A stretch of DNA of 64,000 nt from SURF-43 sp964628985 (GCA_964628985.1 CAZVNJ010000006.1:26047-90046), one strand, 5' to 3'; positions 47,768-56,838 are shown, counted from the first letter of the stretch. Numbers and translations: made by a program. The notes: generated by a model not told the origin, from the letters alone.

Positions 47768-50461
47768 CTACACCACGCCAATCTCCCTGGCACGCGAGAC
47801 GGCTTGTGTGCGGCTGTGCACGTCCAGTTTTTCGTAGATGTGGCGCAAGTGAGTCTTGACGGTGTCGAGTGAGACCACCAGTGCGTCTGCCATCTCGCGG
47901 TTGGCGAGTCCCTGGGCCAGGAGCTTCAACACTTCGAGTTCTCGATCGCTCAGCGCGTCGAGCGCGGCGCCGTCCTGACTGCCCACGGCCGCCGACTGTC
48001 CGGCGAGAGGGATCATCCCCAGGAGTCGAGAAGCATATCCGGAATGCTCGTTATCTCGGACTGCCCGCTGCAGCAGTCCAACGATCGCGTCCCCCTCATC
48101 CACGAAGGTCCGTAGGTATCCTTCTCTCTGGGCGAGGATCAGCGCAGGGCGCAATACCTGCATGGCATCGTCTGTACGCCGCAATGCATCAAGAGCGAGC
48201 GCGGCCTGCACGCGGGCCTCGAGCGCTCGTCCTCCGCGGCCATGAGCCTGCGCGGACTCCAGGACAGCCAGTGCCGTGGCCAGCGCGTCGCGATGACGAC
48301 CTGCCGTCCGCCAGATACGCGCACGCACGAGGCGCGGATACTCCGAAGCCAGGACCGGAATGTCCGGGTCCTCGGGTCGTTCGCTCCAGTCGAGTGCGAA
48401 GCTGTCGAGTCCTTCGAGGCGCAACCGAAGGTCCGCCTCGAGCGCCGGGAAGAATCGCCCCCCCTGCCTGGTCTCAACACTGTGGGCGCGCTCTGACCAC
48501 CCCAAGAGCATCTCGCGGGCGGCATCGCGCTCGCCTCGCGCCATGAGGATTCGCACGAGTGTGGCCTCGGAGGGCACGAACAGGCCGGGGGCAGCGCCGG
48601 GGGCACCGAGTTCAATATCGCGGCGAATCTCCCGCTCGGCGAGGTCCAGCCGTCCGCGCTCGTAGTAGAGATCGCCAGCCACAGCGTGGAGCAATCCGAG
48701 CGCAGGCAACGCATGGCGCTCATAGCCTTGCTCCAGGGCGCGTCCGACGTGTTGCTCGGCCTCGCGCAGCTGCCCACGGAGCATCAGGCGGTGCACAGTC
48801 AGGGTCAGCAGCCCGACGGCACCACTGAGATGACCTGCGGAGAAACAGCGCTCGACCCCTGCGGAAATCTGGGCCTCAGCGTCCGGTTGCCAATGTTCGA
48901 AGAGGATCACTGCGCGCAGAAAGTGCAACCAGGCGCGCGCGCGCAGGTCACTGTCGGGAAGCTCAGCAAGCGCCTGATCAGTGATCGCGAGCGTGTCGTG
49001 CAGTGACCGGCCCTCATAACGAGCGATGTAAGCCCGAATCAGCGCCAAGGCGCCCCGGTGGTTCGCACGCTCGGACTCGCTCATGGGGTGCGGCAGGGGC
49101 AGCCGGCCATCCAAGACATCCTCTACCTGCTTGGCAATCCGTCTGGGAAGCTGGACCCGTCCTTCCATAAGTTGGGTGACCGCCAGCGGGATCGCCAGCC
49201 GCGGGCGGGACTCGACATCCCGGCGTGGAAGGTCGCCGAGCCAGCGGGCTGCCGCGCCATACTCGCCACGCAGGACTGCTGCCGGAAGCACGCGGTCAAT
49301 CACGCGGAACGCTGTCTGGGCGTCGCCGCTTGCCACAGCGTGCTGGAGGGCCTCATCGATGAGCCCCTCGTCCTCGAACCATGCAGCAGCACGCCGATGT
49401 AGGTCAGGGATCATCCCGGCCATTCGTTCTTGCAGCAGGCGTCGGAGGAAGTCGCCAAAGAGATGGTGGTAGCGATACCAGTGGCGTTCCTCGTCAAGCG
49501 CGATCGTGAAAAGGTTGGAGCGGTGGAGGTCCTCGAGGCGCAAGGCGCCGTCCGTACCGCCGGTCACCGCGTCACAGATCGGACCCGACAGTCGACTGAG
49601 TGGGGAGGTCTGCAACAGGAAGGACTGGGTTGCCTCATCCAGGGCAGCAAACACCTCCTCGGCCAGGTAGTCGAAGACGAAACGGTGCGAGCCGCTGAAG
49701 GACTCAACGAAGTCCCCGGACTCTCTGCGGCGCTGGACAGAGTGCGCTGCGAGCTGCAGCGCGGCGATCCATCCTTCGGTACGCGAGGCGAGAGTCTGCA
49801 GCTCTGCCTCCGACAGGGCGAGGCCAGCCGCCTGCTCGAAGAACCCGGCCGTCTCCGGAGCGGTGAAGCGCAGTTCGTCGGCCCGTACCTCGGCGAGCTG
49901 CTGCCGCGCGCGAAGTCGCGCGAGGGGCAAGGGAGGGTCGCGCCGGCTGCCGATGACGAGGTGAAGATGTTCTGGAAGGTGCTCGACGAGTTGCCCAAGG
50001 CCGGCATGAACCCGCGACGCACCGATGAAGTGGTAGTCGTCAAGGAAGAGCACGACGGGTTCGCCGAGTTCATAGAGACGGCCAAGCAACACCTCGACGA
50101 CCGCCTCAAGCGTGAGCCCCTCGGGCCACCGAGCCACTCCCCTTCCGTCATCCTCGCCTTGTGGAAGCAATCTGCGGGTTGCCCGGTCAACTGCCTCGGC
50201 CAGATAGCGGGCGAATCGGTCAGGATCGTTATCGCCCGCATCGAGAGAGAGCCAAGCAGTCCCAGCCCCATCGAGCAGCGCCTCATGCCACTCGACCAAG
50301 AGCGTCGTCTTACCGAACCCCGCCGGAGCGGAGACGATGGTAAGCGGGCGGGCGAGGAGGTCCCGGAACCTCGTTGACAGCCTCGGGCGCGCGAGGCGAA
50401 CGCCGGCAGCACGAGGGGGACGCAATTTGGTCTCAATCAGCGGCGCGTCGGCCCGGGGCAT
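47768..50461 (-). CDS. MalT-type LuxR-family ATP-dependent transcription regulator
   Basis: 897 aa from ATG 50461; GTG 50545 is an alternative. STAND ATPase: Walker A SAPAGFGKTT (residues 44-53), Walker B PVVLFLDDYHFI (135-146). A long helical TPR-like sensor region spans about residues 350-820. The C-terminal LuxR HTH reads LSDRELEVLKLLAQGLANREM and LVVSLDTVKTHLRHIYEKLDV in the last 65 residues. Like MalT it should oligomerise on binding ATP and an inducer, then activate its targets. The target may be the convergent lipoprotein or the divergent acetyltransferase, as inference. Confidence 0.9.
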   Translation of the reverse strand: MPRADAPLIETKLRPPRAAGVRLARPRLSTRFRDLLARPLTIVSAPAGFGKTTLLVEWHEALLDGAGTAWLSLDAGDNDPDRFARYLAEAVDRATRRLLPQGEDDGRGVARWPEGLTLEAVVEVLLGRLYELGEPVVLFLDDYHFIGASRVHAGLGQLVEHLPEHLHLVIGSRRDPPLPLARLRARQQLAEVRADELRFTAPETAGFFEQAAGLALSEAELQTLASRTEGWIAALQLAAHSVQRRRESGDFVESFSGSHRFVFDYLAEEVFAALDEATQSFLLQTSPLSRLSGPICDAVTGGTDGALRLEDLHRSNLFTIALDEERHWYRYHHLFGDFLRRLLQERMAGMIPDLHRRAAAWFEDEGLIDEALQHAVASGDAQTAFRVIDRVLPAAVLRGEYGAAARWLGDLPRRDVESRPRLAIPLAVTQLMEGRVQLPRRIAKQVEDVLDGRLPLPHPMSESERANHRGALALIRAYIARYEGRSLHDTLAITDQALAELPDSDLRARAWLHFLRAVILFEHWQPDAEAQISAGVERCFSAGHLSGAVGLLTLTVHRLMLRGQLREAEQHVGRALEQGYERHALPALGLLHAVAGDLYYERGRLDLAEREIRRDIELGAPGAAPGLFVPSEATLVRILMARGERDAAREMLLGWSERAHSVETRQGGRFFPALEADLRLRLEGLDSFALDWSERPEDPDIPVLASEYPRLVRARIWRTAGRHRDALATALAVLESAQAHGRGGRALEARVQAALALDALRRTDDAMQVLRPALILAQREGYLRTFVDEGDAIVGLLQRAVRDNEHSGYASRLLGMIPLAGQSAAVGSQDGAALDALSDRELEVLKLLAQGLANREMADALVVSLDTVKTHLRHIYEKLDVHSRTQAVSRAREIGVV

Positions 50462-50627
50462 CGCAGCTGATCCAATCTGGCTGAGCACCGAGAGAGGCGA
50501 TATTACGACCTCCGTGGGGGAAGACACGATCACCCGCTGGATCACCCACCCGTGTGATTCGTTGCGGCCCCCTTACCGGCAACCTTCACACAAGGAAGTC
50601 GAGGCAAGCGGTGAGGAGGTGGTGGCG

Positions 50628-51269
50628 GTGGCCTTGGCAACGTGGTGGTATGAAGACGGGATCCCTCCGCTAGCTCCTATGCACGGGTTGAGCGTAGACA
50701 TACCCGCTGGTGCGGACGAACTCGTGCGGATCGCGGGCCTACCGCCCGAAGAGATCGCGAGCCGTCGCCGATCCGGTCATCGGCCATACATCGCGCGCGT
50801 CTTTGGCGAGCCGGTTGCATACGGATGGGTGGCCACAATCTCGGCGGTGGTCGGAGAGTTGGGCGTGTCGTTCGAATTGCCAGCGGGCAACCGGTACCTC
50901 TGGGACTTCGCCACCGCCTCCGCATGGCGCGGGCGCGGCATCTACCCACGCCTCCTCGCGGAGATCGTGCGGAGAGAATCTCCGCCGGCGACGCGACTCT
51001 GGATCATCCACGCACCGGAGAACTTGCGTTCCGGTGCCGGAATCAATCGCGCCGGGTTCGGAGCCGTCGCCGAACTCTCGTTCCTGGCTGGAGGGCACCC
51101 GGCGCTTCGCCGCATCGGTGACTCGGAGCGCGCCGCCACCGGGGCTCGGCTGCTCGGACTGCCTCTGATCGAGCGCGACCTGGCTCCTTGCTGGCGTTGC
51201 GGGGCTTCGGGCGTCTGTTCCTGCCCGCAGCGCACGACCGGCTGTGCCTGCCATGGGTCGCTCGGCTAG
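50628..51269 (+). CDS. GNAT-like acetyltransferase with Cys-rich C-terminal tail
   Basis: 213 aa from GTG 50628; GTG 50622 is close to the GAGGAG site and also possible. Residues 50-160 look like a GNAT fold, with the acetyl-CoA loop AWRGRGIYPRLLAEIV and the strand LWIIHAPENLRSGAGINRAGF. Residues 186-210 form an unusual Cys-rich tail (C188, C191, C197, C199, C206, C208, then His209), resembling a metal site. It is divergent from the MalT-like gene and followed by a terminator. Substrate unknown. Confidence 0.75.
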   Translation: MALATWWYEDGIPPLAPMHGLSVDIPAGADELVRIAGLPPEEIASRRRSGHRPYIARVFGEPVAYGWVATISAVVGELGVSFELPAGNRYLWDFATASAWRGRGIYPRLLAEIVRRESPPATRLWIIHAPENLRSGAGINRAGFGAVAELSFLAGGHPALRRIGDSERAATGARLLGLPLIERDLAPCWRCGASGVCSCPQRTTGCACHGSLG

Positions 51270-51333
51270 GAGCCGACGTACGGCTGCGGAGCCTAAACGA
51301 CCGAGCGCATGGCCGCTGGTCGCGCCTTGATCA

Positions 51334-51361
51334 GGAAGGCCCGCCGGATGGCGGGCCTTCC
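51334..51361. terminator. Bidirectional terminator between the acetyltransferase and acyl-CoA dehydrogenase genes
   Basis: A perfect 12-bp stem, GGAAGGCCCGCC (51334-51345) with GGCGGGCCTTCC (51350-51361), around GGAT, between the convergent stops at 51269 and 51382. Confidence 0.85.
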
Positions 51362-51381
51362 GTCTGCGTGCGGTCCAGGGG

Positions 51382-52599
51382 CTAGCCGCGGGGGAGGCCG
51401 AGGCCGCGGGTGGCGATGACGTTGCGCTGGATTTCAGAAGTGCCGCCCGCGATGGTCGCGGGGACGCTGTTCACGTAGGACTGCGTGAACCGGGCGCCCA
51501 TGGGGGCGTGCTGGCTCTTGCTGTCCCACACGTTGGCGTAGAGGCCGAAGACCTTGGTGCCCGTGCGCGCGAGGCGTTGGACGAGTTCGGAGTTGTAGAG
51601 CTTCGAGGTGGACGCCTCGTAGTTCGGGATGAGACCGCGGTTCTGCATCGAAATGATGCGGAAGGAGAAGTTGAAGAGGACCTCGGTCTCCACGAAGGCC
51701 TGGGCGATTTCGTGCCGGAGGACAGGCTCGCGCTCCAGTTGCGACTTCTTCGCGCCTTCGTCCGACTGAACGTAGGTGATCAGTTCGTTGATCGTACGGC
51801 GCGCCGACATGGCGCCCTGGATGTTGGACCGCTCGAAGTCGAGCAGGGAGGCGCCGACATACCAGCCCCGGTTCACTTCGCCCACGGTGTTCTTCGCGGG
51901 GACTCTGACGTCCTCGAAGAAGGTCTCGTTGAACCCGTGGCGCCAGCCCATGTTGATGAGCGGGCGGATCGAGATGCCCGGAGTCTTGCGGTCCATGATC
52001 AGGAAAGAGATGCCTCGGTGCTTCGGGGCGTCCGGGTCCGTGCGGACAAGGGCAAACATCCAGTCCGCCGTGTGGGCACCGGAGGTCCAGATCTTCTGCC
52101 CGTTGATGACCCACTCGTCACCGTCGCGGACGGCGCGAGTCTGCAGCGAGGCGAGGTCAGAGCCGGAGCCGGGCTCGGAATAGCCCTGACACCAGGCGAC
52201 CTCGCCGGAGAGGATCTTCGGCAGGTGCTCTGCCTTCTGCTCGGGTGAGCCGTGGACGATGAGAGTGGGGCCGAGCATCTGGACGCCCATGCCGCCGACT
52301 GCCGGCGCGCCGGTGGCGGCCATCTCCTGGCGGAAGATGAACTGCTCCATCGGTGTGAGGCCGGCGCCGCCGTATTCCTTCGGCCACTGGGGCGCGACCC
52401 AGCCCTTCTCGGCGAGCGCGTTCGCCCAGTCGATCGCCGCCTGGCGGGCCTTCGGGTCATCGGACTTGCGGTCTGACTGCCAGCCGCCGTACTCGCCATC
52501 CTCATCCATGTTGCGATAACGCTCGGGCAGCTTCGTCTGGATCACGCCGCGCACTTCCTGCCGGAAGGCGGCCTGCTCGGGGGTGTCATTCCAGTCCAT
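51382..52599 (-). CDS. Acyl-CoA dehydrogenase
   Basis: 405 aa from ATG 52599, GGAG upstream. Signatures: WVAPQWPKEYGGAGLTPMEQFIF, the FAD/substrate motif CQGYSEPGSGSDLASLQTRA, IWTSGAHTADWMFALVRT, and the C-terminal AGGTSEIQRNVIATRGLGLPRG. It resembles the FadE/large ACAD group of Actinobacteria and Chloroflexota. It oxidises an acyl-CoA to enoyl-CoA and passes electrons to ETF. A longer reading to 53577 overlaps the HTH and GNAT genes and is noncoding in character. Confidence 0.93.
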   Translation of the reverse strand: MDWNDTPEQAAFRQEVRGVIQTKLPERYRNMDEDGEYGGWQSDRKSDDPKARQAAIDWANALAEKGWVAPQWPKEYGGAGLTPMEQFIFRQEMAATGAPAVGGMGVQMLGPTLIVHGSPEQKAEHLPKILSGEVAWCQGYSEPGSGSDLASLQTRAVRDGDEWVINGQKIWTSGAHTADWMFALVRTDPDAPKHRGISFLIMDRKTPGISIRPLINMGWRHGFNETFFEDVRVPAKNTVGEVNRGWYVGASLLDFERSNIQGAMSARRTINELITYVQSDEGAKKSQLEREPVLRHEIAQAFVETEVLFNFSFRIISMQNRGLIPNYEASTSKLYNSELVQRLARTGTKVFGLYANVWDSKSQHAPMGARFTQSYVNSVPATIAGGTSEIQRNVIATRGLGLPRG

Positions 52600-52772
52600 T
52601 ACGGTTCTCCGATCTTCGCGGCCCCGTGGAGGGCGCGGGCAGCACGCAGTGGCGTGCCGGGCGCGGGCACTATCACGCTCGTGAAGCAGGGAGTCAAGCA
52701 GTTGCCCCGCCGGACGGCAGCCGTGACGAGAGGATCTCTTGCCGTGTCGCCGGTGCCGCTGAGTGAGGCGGG

Positions 52773-53000
52773 TTAGAGGAGGCGCCGGATCGGCTTCCGG
52801 CCAGGGCGCGGGTCGTAGGAGGACTTGAACATGTCGAGCTTGTCGCGCTCGATGAGGTACTTCCCGGCGAACAGGGTCGCGGGGACGCGTCCCTGTTTGA
52901 TGAGGCGTCGGAGGCTCTGCGGATGGATGCCGAGCTCGCGCGCGGCTTCCACGAGGTCGAGGTACTCGTCGAACGGGGAGTCTGGCACCGTTGCGTCCAT
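52773..53000 (-). CDS. Excisionase/MerR-like helix-turn-helix protein
   Basis: 75 aa from ATG 53000. EYLDLVEAARELGIHPQSLRRLIKQGRVPATLFAGKYLIERDKLDMFK, taken in parts, is the HTH_17 (excisionase-like) winged helix; the tail SSYDPRPGRKPIRRLL is basic. Such proteins are often DNA-binding accessory factors of phages or plasmids, but chromosomal copies are common. There is no integrase nearby, so it is not evidence of a prophage by itself. Confidence 0.82.
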   Translation of the reverse strand: MDATVPDSPFDEYLDLVEAARELGIHPQSLRRLIKQGRVPATLFAGKYLIERDKLDMFKSSYDPRPGRKPIRRLL

Positions 53001-53132
53001 CTCGTCGGCAGGAATGGATCAACTGCGTACACGCTACCGCGCGGGGTGGGCTGTGTCCAGCATGGGTGTTTATCGGCTTAGGCGGTTCCGGTCGCTCGCC
53101 TGTCCGAACTGTCCCAAGGCCCGATCCGCTTC

Positions 53133-53687
53133 TCAGCGGGCCGAGGTGGAGGCCCATTCGGCCTCCAGGAGTCCGAAGTCGAGGCTGTCCCACCAGCGCC
53201 CCTGGAAGTGCTCGTGCTCGCGGATGCGCCCTTCGAGGCGCATCCCGACTTTTCTCAACACGTTCGCCGAGGCGAGGTTGTCGGCGATGCAGCGCGCTGA
53301 GACACGGTGAAGGCCGAGTTCGTCGAACCCGAAGGCGACCATCGTGCGGGCTACCTCGGTGGCATAGCCCCGCCCCCAGTGCTCCGGGTTGAGTTCGTAC
53401 CCGATCTCCGCGTCCCACTCCGTGCCCGGCTTGCGGCGCACCCCGCAGTTCCCGATGACTGCGCCGGTCTCCGGCAGCGTGATCGCGAGCTGGAAGGTGC
53501 GCCGGGGACTCTCGTGCTGGCAGTCGATGAGCCTCTGCACGAACGCGCGAACCTCGTCGTCTGAGCGGTCCACCCAACGGTCGGGGTAGTAGCGGTTGTA
53601 ACGAGGGTCACGCTGATAGGCGAGGACGGTGGGCCAGTCCTCTATGACGAAGTCGCGGAGGACCAGCCGCTCTGTCTCAAGACGCAT
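53133..53687 (-). CDS. GNAT family N-acetyltransferase (RimJ/RimL type)
   Basis: 184 aa from ATG 53687. RimJ/RimL pattern: RLETERLVLRDFVIEDWPTV, EIGYELNPEHWGRGYATEVARTMV (acetyl-CoA loop RGYATE) and ARCIADNLASANVLRKVGMRLEG. The usual targets are ribosomal proteins or small amines. It lies 56 bp downstream of the cysteine desulfurase gene on the same strand. Confidence 0.9.
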   Translation of the reverse strand: MRLETERLVLRDFVIEDWPTVLAYQRDPRYNRYYPDRWVDRSDDEVRAFVQRLIDCQHESPRRTFQLAITLPETGAVIGNCGVRRKPGTEWDAEIGYELNPEHWGRGYATEVARTMVAFGFDELGLHRVSARCIADNLASANVLRKVGMRLEGRIREHEHFQGRWWDSLDFGLLEAEWASTSAR

Positions 53688-53743
53688 GACCAATGCTCCG
53701 TCCTCGGCGGCGGTCCGCCCGCCCGGTGCTGGAAGGGCCGGCG

Positions 53744-54973
53744 CTAGCGCGGCGCGGGGAGGGCGGCGGCTCGGACGCGGGTGACGGCGTCCGGGAGAGC
53801 GCGCGCGACGGTGTCGACCTGCGCGTCGGTGGTGGTGGACCAGAGGGACATGCGGAGCGAGCCGATGGCGAGTTCCAGGGGGACGCCCATCGCCAGCAGG
53901 ACGTGCGAGGGCTCCCAGGTCGCCGAGGTGCAGGCGGCGCCGGCGGAAGCGGCGACGCCGAGGCGGTCGAGTTCGTCGACGAGGGCTTCGCCTTCGAGGC
54001 CAGAGAAGCAGACGTGCAGCGCCTGCGGCAGTCGCTCGGTCGGGTGGCCATTGACGAGGGCTTCGGGGCAGGCCTCGATGACGGCGGCGAGGAGTCGGTC
54101 ACGGAGGGCGGCGGTGTGGCGGGTGAAAGCGTCGCGTTCGGCCTGGGCACGCTCAAGGGCGACGGCGAGGCCGACGTTGCCGGGGACGTTCTCGGTGCCC
54201 GATCGGCGCTGGCGCTCCTGGCCGCCGCCGGAGAGCAGTTCGAGGTAGGGGATGCCTCGACGCATGTAGAGCAGGCCGGTGCCCTTGGGGCCGCCGAACT
54301 TGTGGCCGGAGAGCGAGAGCAGGTCGACGCCGAGCGCCTGCACGTCGAGGGACTGGCTGCTGGCGGCCTGCACGGCGTCGGTGTGGAAGGGGATACGGCG
54401 GCCGAGGGCGTGCGCACGCGCTGCGACGGCGGCGGCGATCGCGGCGATCGGCTGCACGGTGCCGACCTCGTTGTTGGCGTAGCCGACGGAGACGAGGGCC
54501 GTGTCCGGCCGGACGGCGGCGGCGACCTCCTCCGGGGTGACCCGCCCGTACTCGTCGACCGGGAGGAGTTCGACCTCGAAGCCGAAGCGCTCGAGGTACT
54601 GCATGGAGTGCAGTACGGCGTGGTGCTCGACGGCGGTGGTGAGGAGGTGGCGGCCACCACCCGCGTCGGCCTGGGCAAAGGCGACGCCCTTGATGGCAGC
54701 GTTGATGCTCTCGGTGCCGCCGGAGGTGAAGACGACTTCCTCGGGCTCCGCGTTGAAGACGCGGGTGACGCGGTCGCGGGCATCCTCGAGCGCGTCGCTG
54801 GCCCGCCGGCCAGCGGCGTGGTGGGCGGAGGGGTTGGCGAATTCGCCGCTGAGGTACGGCAGCATGGCCTGGAGGGCTTCGGCCCGGAGGGGTGTGGAGG
54901 CGGCGGAGTCGAGGTAGATCGGTGCGCCGTCGGTCAGGGGCATGAGGGGGCGCGCGGGTTCCTCGGGGGTCAT
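53744..54973 (-). CDS. Cysteine desulfurase (NifS/IscS-like)
   Basis: 409 aa from ATG 54973. PLP-binding Lys225 is in SLSGHKFGGPKG; other marks are YLDSAASTPLR, TSGGTESINAAI, VEHHAVLHS, RSGTENVPG and the persulfide Cys348 in SAGAACTSATWEPS. It takes sulfur from cysteine as a persulfide for Fe-S assembly, with the IscU-type scaffold at 28254 as likely receiver. A perfect operator-like palindrome lies 35-55 bases upstream (55008-55028). Confidence 0.94.
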   Translation of the reverse strand: MTPEEPARPLMPLTDGAPIYLDSAASTPLRAEALQAMLPYLSGEFANPSAHHAAGRRASDALEDARDRVTRVFNAEPEEVVFTSGGTESINAAIKGVAFAQADAGGGRHLLTTAVEHHAVLHSMQYLERFGFEVELLPVDEYGRVTPEEVAAAVRPDTALVSVGYANNEVGTVQPIAAIAAAVAARAHALGRRIPFHTDAVQAASSQSLDVQALGVDLLSLSGHKFGGPKGTGLLYMRRGIPYLELLSGGGQERQRRSGTENVPGNVGLAVALERAQAERDAFTRHTAALRDRLLAAVIEACPEALVNGHPTERLPQALHVCFSGLEGEALVDELDRLGVAASAGAACTSATWEPSHVLLAMGVPLELAIGSLRMSLWSTTTDAQVDTVARALPDAVTRVRAAALPAPR

Positions 54974-55007
54974 GTGGGGTCCAGTCGAATCCGGTCAGGC
55001 GTCGGCG

Positions 55008-55028
55008 ACGCTGTATATGTTACAGCGT
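55008..55028 (-). promoter_or_regulatory. Perfect 21-bp palindrome upstream of the cysteine desulfurase gene
   Basis: ACGCTGTA (55008-55015) and TACAGCGT (55021-55028) are perfect 8-base arms around TATGT. The AT-rich centre overlaps a possible -10 element for the minus-strand gene that starts at 54973, so binding there would block transcription. It fits a dimeric repressor, for example Rrf2/IscR-, TetR- or GntR-like. No such regulator is beside it. Confidence 0.6.
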
Positions 55029-55071
55029 GGATGGGGGAGGGGAATGAGAGGTCTGCCACGGGCGAGGTGCG

Positions 55072-56835
55072 TCAGCCGGAGCGATCACCCAGCGCTACGG
55101 CTTCGCTTAGGTCATCCACCCCGAACCTCTCTAGTAAGCCGGCGAACTCGTCGAACTGCTTTGATCGCAGTGGATGCGGCGGCAAGGCTGTCGGCCGAAC
55201 CGACTTCAGCAGCGTCTGGAAGTCTGCGCCCTTGCGATAGGGGTCGCTGACTTTGTGCATGAGCGCAGCGGAGATGGAACTCCCCTCCGCCCTGAGGCGT
55301 ATCAGATCCGAGAAGCTCTCATCGTTCACAAGCTGATACTCCACGGTCACGGAGAAGCCGCTCTCTTCGAGGCAGAGTTCTTCGAGCACGCTACGGATCA
55401 GCGGCCAGTTTAGGAGAACCAGTTCACCCCGCACCACGAGCATGCCGACGACGCGCGCCTCGCGACGCAACTGAGTCTCCCCGGCACGGACCTGCCGTGC
55501 TGAGTAGTCGAGTTGCGCAAGGCCATGGGCAACTCGCTTCTGCTTGAGCTCCTCCTTCAAGATTGCTCGATCCTTCGAGACGTCCGCACGAAGTCTCAGG
55601 CGAGCTGACTTCGCTTCCACGAGAAGGACATCCTCGCCACCTTCAACGCACACGAAGTCGCAGTTCATCCCACTGCGTGGGAGGAAGTCCGAGCCACGGA
55701 ATGTCGTGTCTGGCAGGACGGCGCGGAGTGAGTCGCCAACGTATTGCTCATACGCTTCCCCGGAGGAATCACTAAGAATTCCAATCGCACTTTCGGGAGT
55801 GGATCGAAGTGCATCGATCAAGAAACTGCGCGTTGGACGCTCAAGTAGGTCGCGCGCAATCGGCGCGACGCATGTGCCGTTCGAGCGCTGAATCAGCGGC
55901 GAATAAATGAGCGGAGATAGCGCGTAGGGCTCGAAGCCAGGTTCGCTCAGGTGCGGACGCGTGGCTTCCTCACGGAACGCCGCCAAGGAGAGTGAACACA
56001 GGTCGAAATAGCTCTCGACCGCTCCGTCCCGTAGGCGGAGACGTTGGCCGACTGATGTGAGCCACGTGCGTTGATCCAACGCGCCAGTCGAGTTCTCACC
56101 CATGATCGTCGCATACGCTGCGAACGAAAAGAAGGCTAGCTCGGAGTAAGTGAGCCCGAACTTTCCGAGGTACGCGGCCTCCAGATCCAATCCTCGTGCA
56201 AGGCAACGGCGAATCGTCGCTAGGTTCAGCGAGAGTTCTCGTATGTAGGTCTCGTACCCTGACTGATCGTGATATTGGTCTTGCAGGGTCCGCATGGTCA
56301 TGGACTCCACCCCCCCAGGTGAGTCCTGATTACTCATGGCGTCGAACAGAACGCGCTCGGCCCGCGCGAGCCAGTCTGCGCTGACTTCCTGACCCGAATC
56401 AGCAGGGAACTGCCTTCGTGAGATCGCATGCGTGACCAGACGCCTGAGTAAGAATGGCGCGAAGCTCGTGTGCCCCTCAAGGCCAGCCTTCGTCAGGTCC
56501 CTGCGGAACTTCTCCGGACCCTGGAAGTATCGCCTAGTCAGCGAGCCCGTCATCGAGACGATGGACTCCAACGTGAATGGAGCGAGGCGCGCGTCGAAGA
56601 CCTCCATCGGATCTGCAGTAGTGATGATGCCGTTGGGAGTCTGCCAGTTCTGCCGAATGAAGGGATTTGGACGCTCGCCCATGAGGTATACGCCATAGCC
56701 GCCGACGGCCCCGTGTGCTGGAGATCCTGGTGACGTCGGAGCATCAGCCCCATCTCGGTCCCAGTGCACATGACAGCGCTTGTACTTCAACCCGCTTCCG
56801 CAGTGGCACAGTTCGTTCCGGCCCATCTTTGGCAT
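55072..56835 (-). CDS. SEC-C zinc motif and PD-(D/E)XK nuclease-like protein
   Basis: 587 aa from ATG 56835; the ribosome site (GAGGGGG) overlaps the end of the upstream DHFR-like gene, three bases away. Residues 6-22 (GRNELCHCGSGLKYKRCH; C10, C12, C21, H22) are a SEC-C zinc motif. Residues 358-445 look like a PD-(D/E)XK core: Glu in GEAYEQYVG, D393 in GMNCDFVCV, E407 and K409 in VLLVEAKSARL, Gln441 in AHGLAQLD. Middle region unassigned. The gene is less GC-rich than its neighbours, suggesting transfer. Possibly a DNA/RNA-cleaving defence or repair protein; not proven. Confidence 0.75.
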   Translation of the reverse strand: MPKMGRNELCHCGSGLKYKRCHVHWDRDGADAPTSPGSPAHGAVGGYGVYLMGERPNPFIRQNWQTPNGIITTADPMEVFDARLAPFTLESIVSMTGSLTRRYFQGPEKFRRDLTKAGLEGHTSFAPFLLRRLVTHAISRRQFPADSGQEVSADWLARAERVLFDAMSNQDSPGGVESMTMRTLQDQYHDQSGYETYIRELSLNLATIRRCLARGLDLEAAYLGKFGLTYSELAFFSFAAYATIMGENSTGALDQRTWLTSVGQRLRLRDGAVESYFDLCSLSLAAFREEATRPHLSEPGFEPYALSPLIYSPLIQRSNGTCVAPIARDLLERPTRSFLIDALRSTPESAIGILSDSSGEAYEQYVGDSLRAVLPDTTFRGSDFLPRSGMNCDFVCVEGGEDVLLVEAKSARLRLRADVSKDRAILKEELKQKRVAHGLAQLDYSARQVRAGETQLRREARVVGMLVVRGELVLLNWPLIRSVLEELCLEESGFSVTVEYQLVNDESFSDLIRLRAEGSSISAALMHKVSDPYRKGADFQTLLKSVRPTALPPHPLRSKQFDEFAGLLERFGVDDLSEAVALGDRSG

Positions 56836-56838
56836 CCG

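Noticed and set aside
52773..53000. Excisionase-like protein as sign of a prophage or integrative element
   Set aside because: No integrase, attachment repeats or phage genes near it; HTH proteins of this type are common as ordinary regulators.
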